Shown here: positions 8,019 through 16,165 of the stretch, piece after piece
Numbering within the stretch: position 1 is the stretch's first letter
Layout: each line of letters opens with the position of its first letter
Origin: Paeniglutamicibacter sulfureus
GTDB taxonomy: Bacteria; Actinomycetota; Actinomycetes; Actinomycetales; Micrococcaceae
NCBI RefSeq assembly: GCF_039535115.1
Contig: NZ_BAAAWO010000001.1
Coordinates: forward strand, 3,224,001 to 3,288,000
DNA: 64,000 bases
Reading direction: 5' to 3'
Position numbers and translations under genes: made by a program
Notes under the pieces: generated by a model
Told to the model about the DNA's origin: nothing
The model's database searches: none
The model's input: the letters and a program-made list of their open reading frames with translations, nothing else

Positions 8019-8834
8019 ATGACCATCTTCAGTTGCTTAACCTGCGCCATTGAACACGGCGATGGCGCCGGCCCGCCCAAGAGCTGCGCGATCTGCGAGG
8101 ACGAACGCCAATACGTGCCCGCGACGGGCCAAGCCTGGACCACCCGTGATGAGCTCGAATCCAAGGGGTACAAAATACTGGTCGAGGAACTGGAACCCGA
8201 CCTCTACTCCGTCACCACGACACCGCGACTGGGCATCGGGCATCGCGGGCTGCTGATCCGCACTCCCGACGGCAACCTGCTTTTTGAGCCGCCCGGATTC
8301 ATCGATGTGGCCGGTGCACTTCGTATTGACGAGCTCGGCGGAGTGGCGGCCATTGCCTCCAGCCATCCGCACCTGACCGGATCCTCGATCCAGTACAGCC
8401 ATCGCTTCGGACATGTCCCTGTGTACGTTGCCGCGGCAGATGAGCAGTGGATCCGGCGCCCGGATCCGGTCATCAGGCTTTGGGAAGGAAAAGTCGAGAT
8501 GCTCCCCGGCCTCTGGATGTACCAATGTGGCGGCCACTTCGCCGGAAGCAGCGTCGTGCACTGGCCGGCCGGGCAGAATGGTGCCGGGGTGCTGGTCAGC
8601 GGGGACACCATTGCCGTGGGGGGTGACAGGACATCGGCAAACGCCATGCGCAGCTACGTCAACAACATCCCGCTGCCCGCCAGTGCCGTTGAACGCATCC
8701 TTGGCATCGTGATGCCACTGGCGTTCACTCGGATGTACAGCGCCTTCGGCGTATTGGAACAGGACGCCCACACCGCTGTCAAACGGACGCTGCGCCGGTA
8801 CATATCGTGGGTCAATGGGGATATGCCCGAATAA
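8019..8834 (+). CDS. Metallo-beta-lactamase-fold protein with N-terminal CxxC/CxxC motif and degenerate metal motif
   Basis: 271 residues. ATG at 8019 was chosen over an earlier in-frame start because the purine-rich GAGGGGAAAGGGG precedes it. The N-terminus has CLTC (residues 6-9) and CAIC about 20 residues later, a likely zinc ribbon. The rest resembles a metallo-hydrolase fold: VTTTPRLGIGHRGLLI, SSHPHLTGSSIQYSH where the canonical HxHxDH would stand, and GGHFAGSSVVHW plus VLVSGDTIAVGGD in the places of the later His and Asp ligands. The Asp-His pair of the first motif is missing, so metal content and activity are uncertain. No operon partner is obvious; the gene is isolated between the mms operon and an ABC exporter. 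Confidence 0.75.
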   Translation: MTIFSCLTCAIEHGDGAGPPKSCAICEDERQYVPATGQAWTTRDELESKGYKILVEELEPDLYSVTTTPRLGIGHRGLLIRTPDGNLLFEPPGFIDVAGALRIDELGGVAAIASSHPHLTGSSIQYSHRFGHVPVYVAAADEQWIRRPDPVIRLWEGKVEMLPGLWMYQCGGHFAGSSVVHWPAGQNGAGVLVSGDTIAVGGDRTSANAMRSYVNNIPLPASAVERILGIVMPLAFTRMYSAFGVLEQDAHTAVKRTLRRYISWVNGDMPE

Positions 8835-8851
8835 TGGGACAGCCTGCACCA

Positions 8852-8869
8852 ATCGACCATATGGTCGAT
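8852..8869. promoter_or_regulatory. 18-bp perfect palindrome, candidate operator of the ABC exporter operon
   Basis: ATCGACCAT is followed directly by its exact complement ATGGTCGAT. The palindrome lies 18 bp after the MBL-like gene and about 100 bp before the permease start. Length and symmetry are typical of a TetR-type operator. No cognate regulator is adjacent. Confidence 0.55.
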
Positions 8870-8967
8870 GTGCAAGGGAGGCTGCAGACGGAGGATGGGA
8901 GATAAGAAGGGGGAAATTGCCGGTCGCAAGGCCCCCCGCACCATCCACTGAGAGAGAACCTCCTACC

Positions 8968-10083
8968 GTGTTTCTTGCAATCCGCGACATCCGCTTCGCC
9001 AAGGGCCGCTTCGCCCTCATGGGCTCGGTGGTTGCGCTCATTACCTTGCTGCTGGTCATGCTCTCCGGTCTGACCGCCGGTCTGGGAGACCAGTCAACCT
9101 CTGCCCTGAAAAACCTCGGCTCCGGGACCACCCCGGTGGACACCCTTGCCTTTGGCGCCGCCAGCGGCAACGAACCCAAGGCCTCGTTCACCGAAAGCCA
9201 GGTCACCGCGGAACAGGTTGACGTCTGGGGCAGCCGCCCGGGTGTTGCATCGGCAGAAGCCATCGGCATCACCCAGACCCGCTTCCAGGGCTCGGCCGCG
9301 GGGTCGGAAACCAGCACCGGAACCACCAACGTCGCGGTCTTCGGCATCCCGGAAGGCAGCTCGCTGGCCCCGTTGCCGGTTGCCGAGGGAGAGGTCGTCA
9401 TCGGCGAATCGGTGGCCGAGGACCTGGCGCTTCAGGCCGGGGACACCGTCTCCATGGCCGGGTTCGACCTGGTCGTCGGCGGGATTGCCGCGGACAACTG
9501 GTACTCGCACACCTCTGTCGCCTACACGGACCTCGATTCCTGGGCCGGCCTCGCCCACCTGGGCGACGCCACCCAGGCCGGAACCGTCATCGCCGTCACC
9601 AACCGGGACGGGGCAACGGTTGATAGCGAGGCGGCCAACGCCGCCGCAGGCACCGTCAGCACCACCCGCACCGGCTCCTACGCCGCGCTGGGCTCCTACA
9701 AGAGCGAAAACGGCTCGCTGCTGATGATGCAGGGCTTCCTCTACGGGATCTCCGCCCTGGTGATCCTGGCCTTCCTCACGGTCTGGACCGTGCAACGCAC
9801 CCGCGACATTGCCGTGCTCAAGGCCCTGGGCGGCTCCGGTGGGTATGTGCTTCGGGACGCCATCACCCAGGCGAGCATCGTACTGCTGCTCGGTGCCGGG
9901 ATCGGCGGCGGCATCGGCATCCTCGGCGGCTCCCTCGCCGCCAGCGCCGCGCCCTTCCTGCTCGGCCCCGCCACCACGGTGCTACCCATCCTCGGCGTAT
10001 TTGTGCTCGGCCTGGCCGGGGCAGCGCTCGCCGTCTCCCGCGTCACCAAGGTCGATCCGCTCATCGCCCTGGGCGGCAACTAG
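8968..10083 (+). CDS. ABC transporter permease, FtsX/MacB family
   Basis: 371 residues from GTG at 8968; the open frame extends further upstream but that part (Cys/Arg/Pro-rich) does not look like this family. One N-terminal membrane helix (ALMGSVVALITLLLVMLSGL) is followed by a large extracellular domain of about 220 residues and three C-terminal helices (around residues 257-280, 295-325 and 335-360). This is the classic FtsX-like layout of four helices with one big loop. The ILAFLTVWTVQRTRDIAVLKALG segment is the conserved cytoplasmic coupling region. The ATPase is encoded 71 bp downstream. Such LolCDE/MacB-like systems use mechanotransmission rather than classical transport; the substrate is unknown. 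Confidence 0.9.
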   Translation: MFLAIRDIRFAKGRFALMGSVVALITLLLVMLSGLTAGLGDQSTSALKNLGSGTTPVDTLAFGAASGNEPKASFTESQVTAEQVDVWGSRPGVASAEAIGITQTRFQGSAAGSETSTGTTNVAVFGIPEGSSLAPLPVAEGEVVIGESVAEDLALQAGDTVSMAGFDLVVGGIAADNWYSHTSVAYTDLDSWAGLAHLGDATQAGTVIAVTNRDGATVDSEAANAAAGTVSTTRTGSYAALGSYKSENGSLLMMQGFLYGISALVILAFLTVWTVQRTRDIAVLKALGGSGGYVLRDAITQASIVLLLGAGIGGGIGILGGSLAASAAPFLLGPATTVLPILGVFVLGLAGAALAVSRVTKVDPLIALGGN

Positions 10084-10154
10084 CCCCACAGGCCACGATG
10101 ACGTCCGCGCGTCTTTCCCAACGTCTGCCCCCACCTTCCCCGCAAAGGATTTGA

Positions 10155-10880
10155 ATGAACACCGCCGCCACCGGCATAACCGCAACCGCCAACATGCCCC
10201 TGCAATTGATCGACCTGACCCTGGAATACCCGGACGGGCAGGGCACCGTCAAGGCCCTGGACGCCGTCAACCTCGGCGTCGGTGCCGGCCAGATGCTCTC
10301 GCTCATCGGTCCCTCGGGGTCGGGCAAGTCCTCCCTGCTGGCGGCCGCGGCAACATTGATCCGCCCCGCCAGCGGGCTGGTCATCATCGACGGGACAACC
10401 GCCAGCGACCTGAACGATGCCCAGATGACCACTTTGCGTCGCGAGAAGGTCGGCATCATCTTCCAGCAGCCCAACCTGTTGGCCTCGCTGACGGCAGTCG
10501 AGCAACTCATGATTTCCGACCACTTGCGCGGCAAGCCGCTGAAGCCCGCGAAGGCCCGGGCCCTGGAACTGCTGGAAATCGTTGGTTTGGCCGACAGCGC
10601 CAAGAAGCGCCCGCACCAGCTTTCCGGCGGTCAGCGCCAGCGCGTGAACATCGCCCGCGCCCTGATGGGAGAGCCAAAGGTGTTGCTGGTCGACGAGCCC
10701 ACCGCGGCACTGGACAACACGCGCAGCGAGTCCATTGTGCGGCTGTTGGCCCATGTGACCAAGGAGTTCTCCGTGGCCACCGTGATGGTCACGCACGATA
10801 CCGAATTCATCTCGCTCACCGATGCCGTCGCCTCAATGCGCGACGGCGTGCTCGGACTCCCGGAATTGGTCGGCGTCTAG
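10155..10880 (+). CDS. ABC transporter ATP-binding protein partner of the FtsX-type permease
   Basis: 241 residues. Walker A GPSGSGKSS, Q-loop FQQPNLLASL, signature LSGGQRQRVNIARAL, Walker B VLLVDEPTAALD and the H-loop VTHDTEF are all intact, so it should hydrolyse ATP. The sequence is of the LolD/MacB/DevA type that pairs with FtsX-fold permeases. A possible ribosome site AAAGGA precedes the ATG. It ends 32 bp before the convergent MarR gene. Confidence 0.92.
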   Translation: MNTAATGITATANMPLQLIDLTLEYPDGQGTVKALDAVNLGVGAGQMLSLIGPSGSGKSSLLAAAATLIRPASGLVIIDGTTASDLNDAQMTTLRREKVGIIFQQPNLLASLTAVEQLMISDHLRGKPLKPAKARALELLEIVGLADSAKKRPHQLSGGQRQRVNIARALMGEPKVLLVDEPTAALDNTRSESIVRLLAHVTKEFSVATVMVTHDTEFISLTDAVASMRDGVLGLPELVGV

Positions 10881-10912
10881 ACCGCCGAAAACAGGCAGGC
10901 CGTTTCCCTCCG

Positions 10913-11437
10913 CTACTCGGAAGCCGGCTCGTCCCCGGAGAAATCCCCGGCTTCGCGGCGGAACTTGCTGAAGATCCGGATCAGTGTGGAGATGTCGCGG
11001 TCCGAAAACCCGGAGTCGGCAAAAACCTGGGAATTAAGCTCGATGGTGGCGGCCGCGGCCAGTTCGCGGCCCTGCCGCGTCAGGGCAATGAGGGTGGTGC
11101 GCTTGTCGGTCGGATGCTTGGTGCGAGCCACCAGGCCGGCACTCTCCAGCCGGTCCACGGCGTTGGTCACCGAGGTGGCGTGGACCTGTAACAGGGCGCT
11201 TGCCCGATTCATGGCCAGCGAGCCCTCACGGGCAAAGCTGAGTAAAGCGAGCATCTCATAGCGGGCGAAGGTGAGGCCGAATGGCTTGAGGACCGTTTCC
11301 GCGCGTTGCAACAGGATCTGTTGCGTCCTCATCAGGGCCGTGATCGCAGCCATGGGCTCGGCAACGTCCTCCCACCCCCGGCGTTCCCAATTGCGTTGCG
11401 CTTCCAGGATCGGGTCGCGCGATAGTGGCTGGCTCAA
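10913..11437 (-). CDS. MarR-family transcriptional regulator, cotranscribed with the acyl-CoA synthetase
   Basis: 174 residues if started at TTG 11437, which is preceded by GGAGGG; an in-frame TTG at 11476 would give 187 residues. It has winged-helix MarR features: LTFARYEMLALLSFA, recognition region ALLQVHATSVTNAVDRLE, and the wing RTKHPTDKRTTLIALT. It lies downstream of the acyl-CoA synthetase gene on the same strand with a gap of 13-52 bp depending on the start, as found for aromatic and fatty acyl-CoA-responsive MarR proteins. A likely target is the palindrome at 13273-13286 in the divergent promoter; such regulators often bind the CoA thioester made by the partner ligase. The ligand is unknown. 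Confidence 0.88.
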   Translation of the reverse strand: MSQPLSRDPILEAQRNWERRGWEDVAEPMAAITALMRTQQILLQRAETVLKPFGLTFARYEMLALLSFAREGSLAMNRASALLQVHATSVTNAVDRLESAGLVARTKHPTDKRTTLIALTRQGRELAAAATIELNSQVFADSGFSDRDISTLIRIFSKFRREAGDFSGDEPASE

Positions 11438-11489
11438 TGTTCCCTCCGGATAGAATTCGTGCCCCAGCTTATCCAAGCCTCTCCGTGCA

Positions 11490-13205
11490 TCAGGATTTCA
11501 GGGACGGGAAATCGTCGTCACGGTACTCGATGCCCTGGGGCTGGAGCCCAGGGGCCGCGTCGTGGCGTGCCGCTTCGTTGTTCCGCAGTTCCACGCGCCG
11601 GATCTTCCCGGAAATGGTCTTGGGAAGCTCGGCAAATTCGAGTCGACGGATACGTTTGAAGGGAGCCAGATGTTCCCGGCAGTAGCCCAGGATGCTTTCG
11701 GCCAACTCCGCCGAAGGCTCATGGCCCGCGGCGGTGACCACGAAGGCCTTGGGGACCGAGAGCCTGAGCGCATCGGGGGAGGGCACGACGGCGGCCTCGG
11801 CGACGGCGGGATGCTGGATCAGCACCGACTCCAGCTCGAAGGGACTGAGCTTGTAGTCGCTGGACTTGAACACGTCATCGCCGCGGCCCACGTAGGTGAT
11901 GACCCCCTGCTCGTCCATCTCGGCCATGTCTCCGGTGTGGTAGACGCCGTCACGGAAGGCATCCGCGGTCTTCTCCCCGTCCCCGTAGTACGACTTCATC
12001 AGCCCCAGCGGGCGTGGATCCAGCCGCAGGCAGATTTCCCCCTCGCGCCCCTCCGCTCCGGTGGCTGGGTCGATGAGGACCACGTCGTAGCCGGGCATGG
12101 GCCTGCCCATGGCACCGATCTTGATGGGCATCCCCGGCGGATTGGCGATCTGCACGGTGGTTTCGGTCTGTCCGAAGCCGTCGCGAATCGTTTGCCCCCA
12201 GGCGCGGCTGACCTGGTCGATGACCTCCGAGTTCAGCGGCTCGCCGGCAGACACCAGCTTGGCCGGAGGGTTCTTCAGTGCCGTCAGGTCGGCCTGGATC
12301 AGCAGGCGCCACACGGTGGGCGGGGCGCAGAAGCTGGTGACGGATTCGGCATCCATCTGGGCCATGAGCGCCTTGGCGTCGAAGCGTTCGTAGTTGTAGA
12401 GGAAGACGGTTGCCTCGGCAATCCAGGGGGTGAAGAAGTTGCTCCACGCGTGCTTGGCCCAACCCGGGGATGCAACATTCAGGTGTACGTCACCGGGCTC
12501 CAGACCGATCCAAAACATCGTGCTCAGGTGCCCGGCCGGGTACGAGGTATGGGTGTGTTCCACCAGCTTGGCCTTGGAAGTGGTGCCGGAGGTGAAATAC
12601 AGCAGCAGGGTTTCATCGGCCTTGGTTGCCACCTCGGGCACGAATTCGGTGGGATGCCCGGTGCTCTCGGTGTAGTCCACCGCGCCCACCGGTGCGTCGC
12701 CGTCCACGTGGATCACCGTGTAGTCGCCGGCGACCCGGCAGAACTTTTCGGTGTCGCCGTGCCCGGCCAGCGCCCAGCGCGCACCGCCCCGCTCAACCCG
12801 GTCCTGCAGGTCGACGTGGTTCATCTGCGTGGTGGTGGGGATCATGACCATGCCCAGCTTGATGCCGGCCAGCATGATCTCCCAGAGTTCCACGCGGTTG
12901 CCAAGCATGACGATCATCTTTTCGCCGCGCTTCATGCCGATCGAGCGCATCCAATTGGCGACCTGTCCGGAGCGGGCAGATAGTTCGGCCCAGGTGCGGC
13001 GCGTGGACGTTCCGTCCTTTTCGACGATGACCAGTGCATTGGTGTCGGCGCGCAGTGGATCCTTGGCAACCTGGTCGAACCAGTCGAGGCCGAAATTGAA
13101 CTCCGTGAACTCGGGCCAGCGAAATTCCTTGCGGGCGCCGTCGTAATCGGTCCGCAGTTCCAGGAGTCGGTCGCGTGCTGCACGGAATTCTTCGGTAACT
13201 GTCAT
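11490..13205 (-). CDS. AMP-forming acyl-CoA synthetase (medium-chain/aromatic acid type)
   Basis: 571 residues. It is an ANL-superfamily adenylating enzyme: P-loop-like LLYFTSGTTSKAKLVEHTH, VSAGEPLNSEVIDQ, DGFGQTET (motif A5), and YHTGDMAEMDEQGVITYVGRGDDVFKSSDYKLSPFELE. The C-terminal catalytic Lys lies in LPKTISGKIRRVELR. The GEPLN and SSDYKLSPFELE patterns are those of the ACSM/medium-chain and benzoate-CoA ligase branch. It would activate a carboxylic acid with ATP and CoA. It is divergent from an acyl-CoA dehydrogenase (144-bp promoter region) and cotranscribed with a MarR regulator, so the block probably degrades a branched, medium-chain or aromatic acid. The exact substrate cannot be read from the sequence. 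Confidence 0.9.
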   Translation of the reverse strand: MTVTEEFRAARDRLLELRTDYDGARKEFRWPEFTEFNFGLDWFDQVAKDPLRADTNALVIVEKDGTSTRRTWAELSARSGQVANWMRSIGMKRGEKMIVMLGNRVELWEIMLAGIKLGMVMIPTTTQMNHVDLQDRVERGGARWALAGHGDTEKFCRVAGDYTVIHVDGDAPVGAVDYTESTGHPTEFVPEVATKADETLLLYFTSGTTSKAKLVEHTHTSYPAGHLSTMFWIGLEPGDVHLNVASPGWAKHAWSNFFTPWIAEATVFLYNYERFDAKALMAQMDAESVTSFCAPPTVWRLLIQADLTALKNPPAKLVSAGEPLNSEVIDQVSRAWGQTIRDGFGQTETTVQIANPPGMPIKIGAMGRPMPGYDVVLIDPATGAEGREGEICLRLDPRPLGLMKSYYGDGEKTADAFRDGVYHTGDMAEMDEQGVITYVGRGDDVFKSSDYKLSPFELESVLIQHPAVAEAAVVPSPDALRLSVPKAFVVTAAGHEPSAELAESILGYCREHLAPFKRIRRLEFAELPKTISGKIRRVELRNNEAARHDAAPGLQPQGIEYRDDDFPSLKS

Positions 13206-13231
13206 TGCCGTCCTTTCGCCCGGACACCCAA

Positions 13232-13250
13232 TTAGTAGGAAGCCCTAGTG
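13232..13250. promoter_or_regulatory. Second copy of the shared TTAGTAGGAAG motif
   Basis: TTAGTAGGAAGCCCTAGTG is identical at 16 of 19 positions to the site in the mms promoter at 4255-4273. On the minus strand it includes TACTAA, a plausible -10 for the acyl-CoA synthetase promoter. The repeated use in two CoA-metabolism promoters suggests a common regulator. Confidence 0.5.
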
Positions 13251-13262
13251 ATTTGAGTCACT
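13247..13262. promoter_or_regulatory. CRP/GlxR-type binding site in the divergent acyl-CoA promoter
   Basis: AGTGATTTGAGTCACT matches the CRP/GlxR consensus GTGA-N6-TCAC with perfect symmetry of the arms. It overlaps the expected -35 position of the acyl-CoA dehydrogenase promoter, whose -10 is TATACT at 13269-13274. Confidence 0.55.
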
Positions 13263-13272
13263 GGCAAATATA

Positions 13273-13286
13273 CTTGGATATCCAAG
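13273..13286. promoter_or_regulatory. Perfect palindrome overlapping the acyl-CoA dehydrogenase start of transcription
   Basis: CTTGGATATCCAAG is fully self-complementary. It begins inside the -10 hexamer TATACT (13269-13274) and covers the predicted transcription start. Size and composition fit a MarR operator, and the MarR gene of the divergent operon is the obvious candidate. Confidence 0.5.
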
Positions 13287-13348
13287 GGTTTGGAAGAGCT
13301 CGCAAACATCGAGCCAAACATTTCACCGGACAAGGAGTTACCCCTCTC

Positions 13349-14578
13349 ATGCCATTGAGTGAGAACCAGGCAACAATCGCCGTTGCCGACACCGAACGAA
13401 GCTTCACTTCACTCCCGTTTCCGGACGTGGACCTCATGCACATCTGGCAGCTGCTGGAGCCGTCCGAACGTCGACGCTTGCGGGATATCCGCACTTTCCT
13501 GCAGGACCGGGTGCGCCCGGAATCCCTCGAGTACTGGAACCGCGAGGAGTTTCCGCACCACCTCCTGCCCGAGATGGCAGCCCACGGCCTCGGAGGAATC
13601 CAGCTGGATGGCAGCAGCGAATTGTTCAAGGGCCTGGTCTATGTCGAGGCGGCACGCGCCGATGTCTCACTCTCGGCCCTCGTTGGCATCCACAACGAAC
13701 TTATCGTCGGCATGATCCGGGAACTCGGATCGGCGGAACAGCAAAAGAAGTGGCTGCCTGGACTATCCCAATTCACTGCACTGGGTGCCTTTGCCCTGAC
13801 CGAGCCCGAGCATGGCTCCGACATCGCCGGAGGGCTCGCCACCACGGCGACTCGCGACGGGAATGAATGGGTCATCAACGGGGCCAAGCGCTGGATCGGC
13901 GCGGCCACGATGGCCGACTTTTCCCTGGTTTGGGCACGCGACACCGAAGACAATACGGTCAAGGCCTTCATCGTCGAGTCCGATTGTCCGGGCTTCAGCG
14001 CCACCAAGATCTCCAACAAGGTCGGTTTGCGCATCATGCAAAACGCGGACATCCGTTTGGACGCTGTACGTGTTCCGGAAACCAACAGGCTGCCCGGGGC
14101 CAAGAACTTCGCGGCGGCCAACGAACTGCTCAAGCACTCCCGTGCCTGGGTGGGATGGCAGGCGGCGGGCGTCCAACTGGGGATCTTCGACATCGCCAGG
14201 GACTACGCCTTGGCACGCACGCAATTCGGTGCGCCCATCGCAGGCTTCCAGTTGGTGCAGTTGCCGCTGGCCGAGATTCTGGGCAACGCCATGGCAAGCC
14301 TCTCACTCATGTCGGACGTGGCCAGGATCCAGGGGACCGGGGATCTCGAAATGGTCCAGGCCGCCATGGCCAAGGCGACCACCACCCGCCTGGCACGCGA
14401 GTCCGCGGCCAAGGGACGTGCCCTTTTGGGAGGCAACGGCGTCACCAGCGACTACGAGATGGCCAAGCTATTTGGGGACGTTGAAATCCTCTACACGTAT
14501 GAAGGCACCTACGAAATAAACTCATTGATCGTCGGCCGGGCCGTCACCGGCGTCTCGGCGTTTGTCAGCCGACACTGA
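13349..14578 (+). CDS. Acyl-CoA dehydrogenase, glutaryl-CoA dehydrogenase-like
   Basis: 409 residues. ATG at 13349 was chosen because AAGGAG lies at 13332-13337; the frame opens earlier but without a site. It is a flavoprotein of the ACAD family: FALTEPEHGSDIAGGLATTA (FAD/substrate motif), W-I-G-A loop GAKRWIGAATMADF, RTQFGAPIAGFQLVQ, GGNGVTSDYEMAKLFGDVE. The catalytic Glu is in TYEGTYEINSLIVGRAVTG, the pattern of the glutaryl-CoA dehydrogenase subgroup. Known GcdH enzymes dehydrogenate and decarboxylate glutaryl-CoA. Whether this one decarboxylates is unproven, because close relatives act on other acyl-CoAs. It is divergent from the acyl-CoA synthetase, suggesting action on the thioester that enzyme makes. 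The last 14 bp overlap the convergent gene. Confidence 0.88.
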   Translation: MPLSENQATIAVADTERSFTSLPFPDVDLMHIWQLLEPSERRRLRDIRTFLQDRVRPESLEYWNREEFPHHLLPEMAAHGLGGIQLDGSSELFKGLVYVEAARADVSLSALVGIHNELIVGMIRELGSAEQQKKWLPGLSQFTALGAFALTEPEHGSDIAGGLATTATRDGNEWVINGAKRWIGAATMADFSLVWARDTEDNTVKAFIVESDCPGFSATKISNKVGLRIMQNADIRLDAVRVPETNRLPGAKNFAAANELLKHSRAWVGWQAAGVQLGIFDIARDYALARTQFGAPIAGFQLVQLPLAEILGNAMASLSLMSDVARIQGTGDLEMVQAAMAKATTTRLARESAAKGRALLGGNGVTSDYEMAKLFGDVEILYTYEGTYEINSLIVGRAVTGVSAFVSRH

Positions 14579-15263
14579 CGAATGCGGTCGCGGAACCGGG
14601 GGTGATTTCGGTGCGCCCGGCATCGTGGATCACCGGGCCGTGGGCAGTGCGGGCGTTCTTCCTGAACGCCCTGGAGTCAAGGCGTTCGATGGAAAGCGGG
14701 CAGCCGGCCGCACGCCAGGCATCGAGCTCCTCGGGCTTTCCCTCCAGTACCCAGGCGAACAACGCGTGCGCTGCCTGCGCGGCGGCCTTCCCGGTGCTCA
14801 TTCCCAATGAATCGTTCAACCCAATGCGAACCGTCGTCGGGACCATGGGCGCGCCCGGAGGCAAGGTGGTTCCCGAGACCTGCAGTTTGGCCAGGCGCTT
14901 GGGCAGGGAGTCGGCCTGCATCGGGGCAAAACCCATGGCCCGTGCGGACCCAATCTGCGCGAGCGCGTGGGCGGGGAATTCCTCGGCGACCTTGGCGAAC
15001 ATCTTGGCATCCGCCCGGCGGACGCTCTTGGCAAACGCTCCCTGCGCCCATGGCCGCCAATACGGGTGGCGCGGATCTGCCAGCAAGGCGCTGACCGAGG
15101 CCAGCGCCGCGACGGCGATGCCCTCGTCCTCGGGGCAGGGTTCCTCGCGATCCACCAGCAAGATGATGGGCTGCACCAGCTCGCCGGTCGGTTCAGGGAA
15201 TTCCTCGACCGGACTCTCTGGTGCGTCGGGACGTGGGGATGGTTCGTTCAGGCTGCTTTCCAC
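14565..15263 (-). CDS. Peptidyl-tRNA hydrolase Pth2-like protein
   Basis: 232 residues, GTG start. The first 60 residues are acidic and Pro-rich. The C-terminal part carries VRIGLNDSLGMSTGKAAAQAAHALFAW, which resembles the Pth2 catalytic core (MSxGKxAAQxxHA), and HGPVIHDAGRTEITPGSATAF, resembling the Pth2 D-A-G-R/T-x-I-xxGs ending. Pth2 enzymes release peptides from peptidyl-tRNA. Actinobacteria normally also have the unrelated Pth1, so this is probably a secondary or specialised member. The N-terminal half is long for the family, and its function is not recognisable. The 3' end overlaps the convergent acyl-CoA dehydrogenase gene by 14 bp. It may be cotranscribed with nadE upstream (30-bp gap). 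Confidence 0.75.
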   Translation of the reverse strand: MESSLNEPSPRPDAPESPVEEFPEPTGELVQPIILLVDREEPCPEDEGIAVAALASVSALLADPRHPYWRPWAQGAFAKSVRRADAKMFAKVAEEFPAHALAQIGSARAMGFAPMQADSLPKRLAKLQVSGTTLPPGAPMVPTTVRIGLNDSLGMSTGKAAAQAAHALFAWVLEGKPEELDAWRAAGCPLSIERLDSRAFRKNARTAHGPVIHDAGRTEITPGSATAFVSVG

Positions 15264-15293
15264 GGGTTCCAGCCTATGCGGTAGTGGAACCGA

Positions 15294-16118
15294 TCAGGAC
15301 TTCCACCACGTGTCGGAGATCGTGACGGGAGTGGTGCGCTTGTGCCGTGTCCGCAGGAACTTGCCCTCGATCAGGGTTGCGGCGGCCTCCGGGATCTCCC
15401 GTCCCTCCAAGTAGTCATCGATGTTCTCGTAGGTGATGCCCAGCTCATCCTCGTCGGTGCGTAGAGGCTGGCCGTCGAGCAGATCGGCCGTGGGGACCTT
15501 TTCCCATAATTGCCTCGGGGAGTCCAGATGCCGCAGCAGCTCGCGGTTCTGGCGCTTGTTCAGACCGAAGAGCGGAAGGAGGTCGGCCCCGCCGTCTCCG
15601 AACTTGGTGAAGAATCCGGTGACCGATTCGGCGCCGTGATCGGTGCCCAGGACCAAAAGGTTTTCCTCGCCGGCCAAGGTGTACTGGGCGATCATGCGCA
15701 TGCGCGCCTTGATGTTGCCCTTGTTGAAATCCGAGACCGGTGTGCCCACGGCCTTGTGGAAGGCGGCTTCGAGTCCGTCGACACCCGCCTTGACGTTGAA
15801 GGTCCGTTCCACGTCTGCGGCCACGAACTCCATGGCGGCCTGCGCGTCGTCCTCGTCGAGCTGGGTTCCGTAGGGAAGTCGAACGGCGACGAACTTGGCG
15901 TCGGTTCCTGCAGCCCGGAGCTCCTCCGCGGCGAGTTGTGCCAAGCGCCCGGCCAGGGTGGAGTCCAGGCCGCCAGAGATGCCAAGCACAAACCCGCTGG
16001 TGTGCGTGGCGGTGAGGTATTCCTTGAGGAAATCAATGCGGGCACGGACCTCCGCGGCGGGGTCGATCCGGGGCTTGACACCCATTTCCTTGATGATGGC
16101 AGCCTGTAGTTCGCGCAT
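15294..16118 (-). CDS. nadE: NH3-dependent NAD+ synthetase
   Basis: 274 residues. The PP-loop [21 protein letters not shown] (SGGxDS) and the pocket segments [13 protein letters not shown] and [35 protein letters not shown] are the standard NadE signatures. It amidates deamido-NAD with ammonia and ATP. The length of about 275 residues fits the ammonia-dependent form without a glutaminase domain. ATG start; the gene is 47 bp downstream of a MarR gene on the same strand and followed by the Pth2-like gene. Confidence 0.95.
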   Translation of the reverse strand: MRELQAAIIKEMGVKPRIDPAAEVRARIDFLKEYLTATHTSGFVLGISGGLDSTLAGRLAQLAAEELRAAGTDAKFVAVRLPYGTQLDEDDAQAAMEFVAADVERTFNVKAGVDGLEAAFHKAVGTPVSDFNKGNIKARMRMIAQYTLAGEENLLVLGTDHGAESVTGFFTKFGDGGADLLPLFGLNKRQNRELLRHLDSPRQLWEKVPTADLLDGQPLRTDEDELGITYENIDDYLEGREIPEAAATLIEGKFLRTRHKRTTPVTISDTWWKS

Positions 16119-16165
16119 GTCCCTAGCCTAACCTGTCAAGGGAACCCAACCATGGCGGATTCGTC

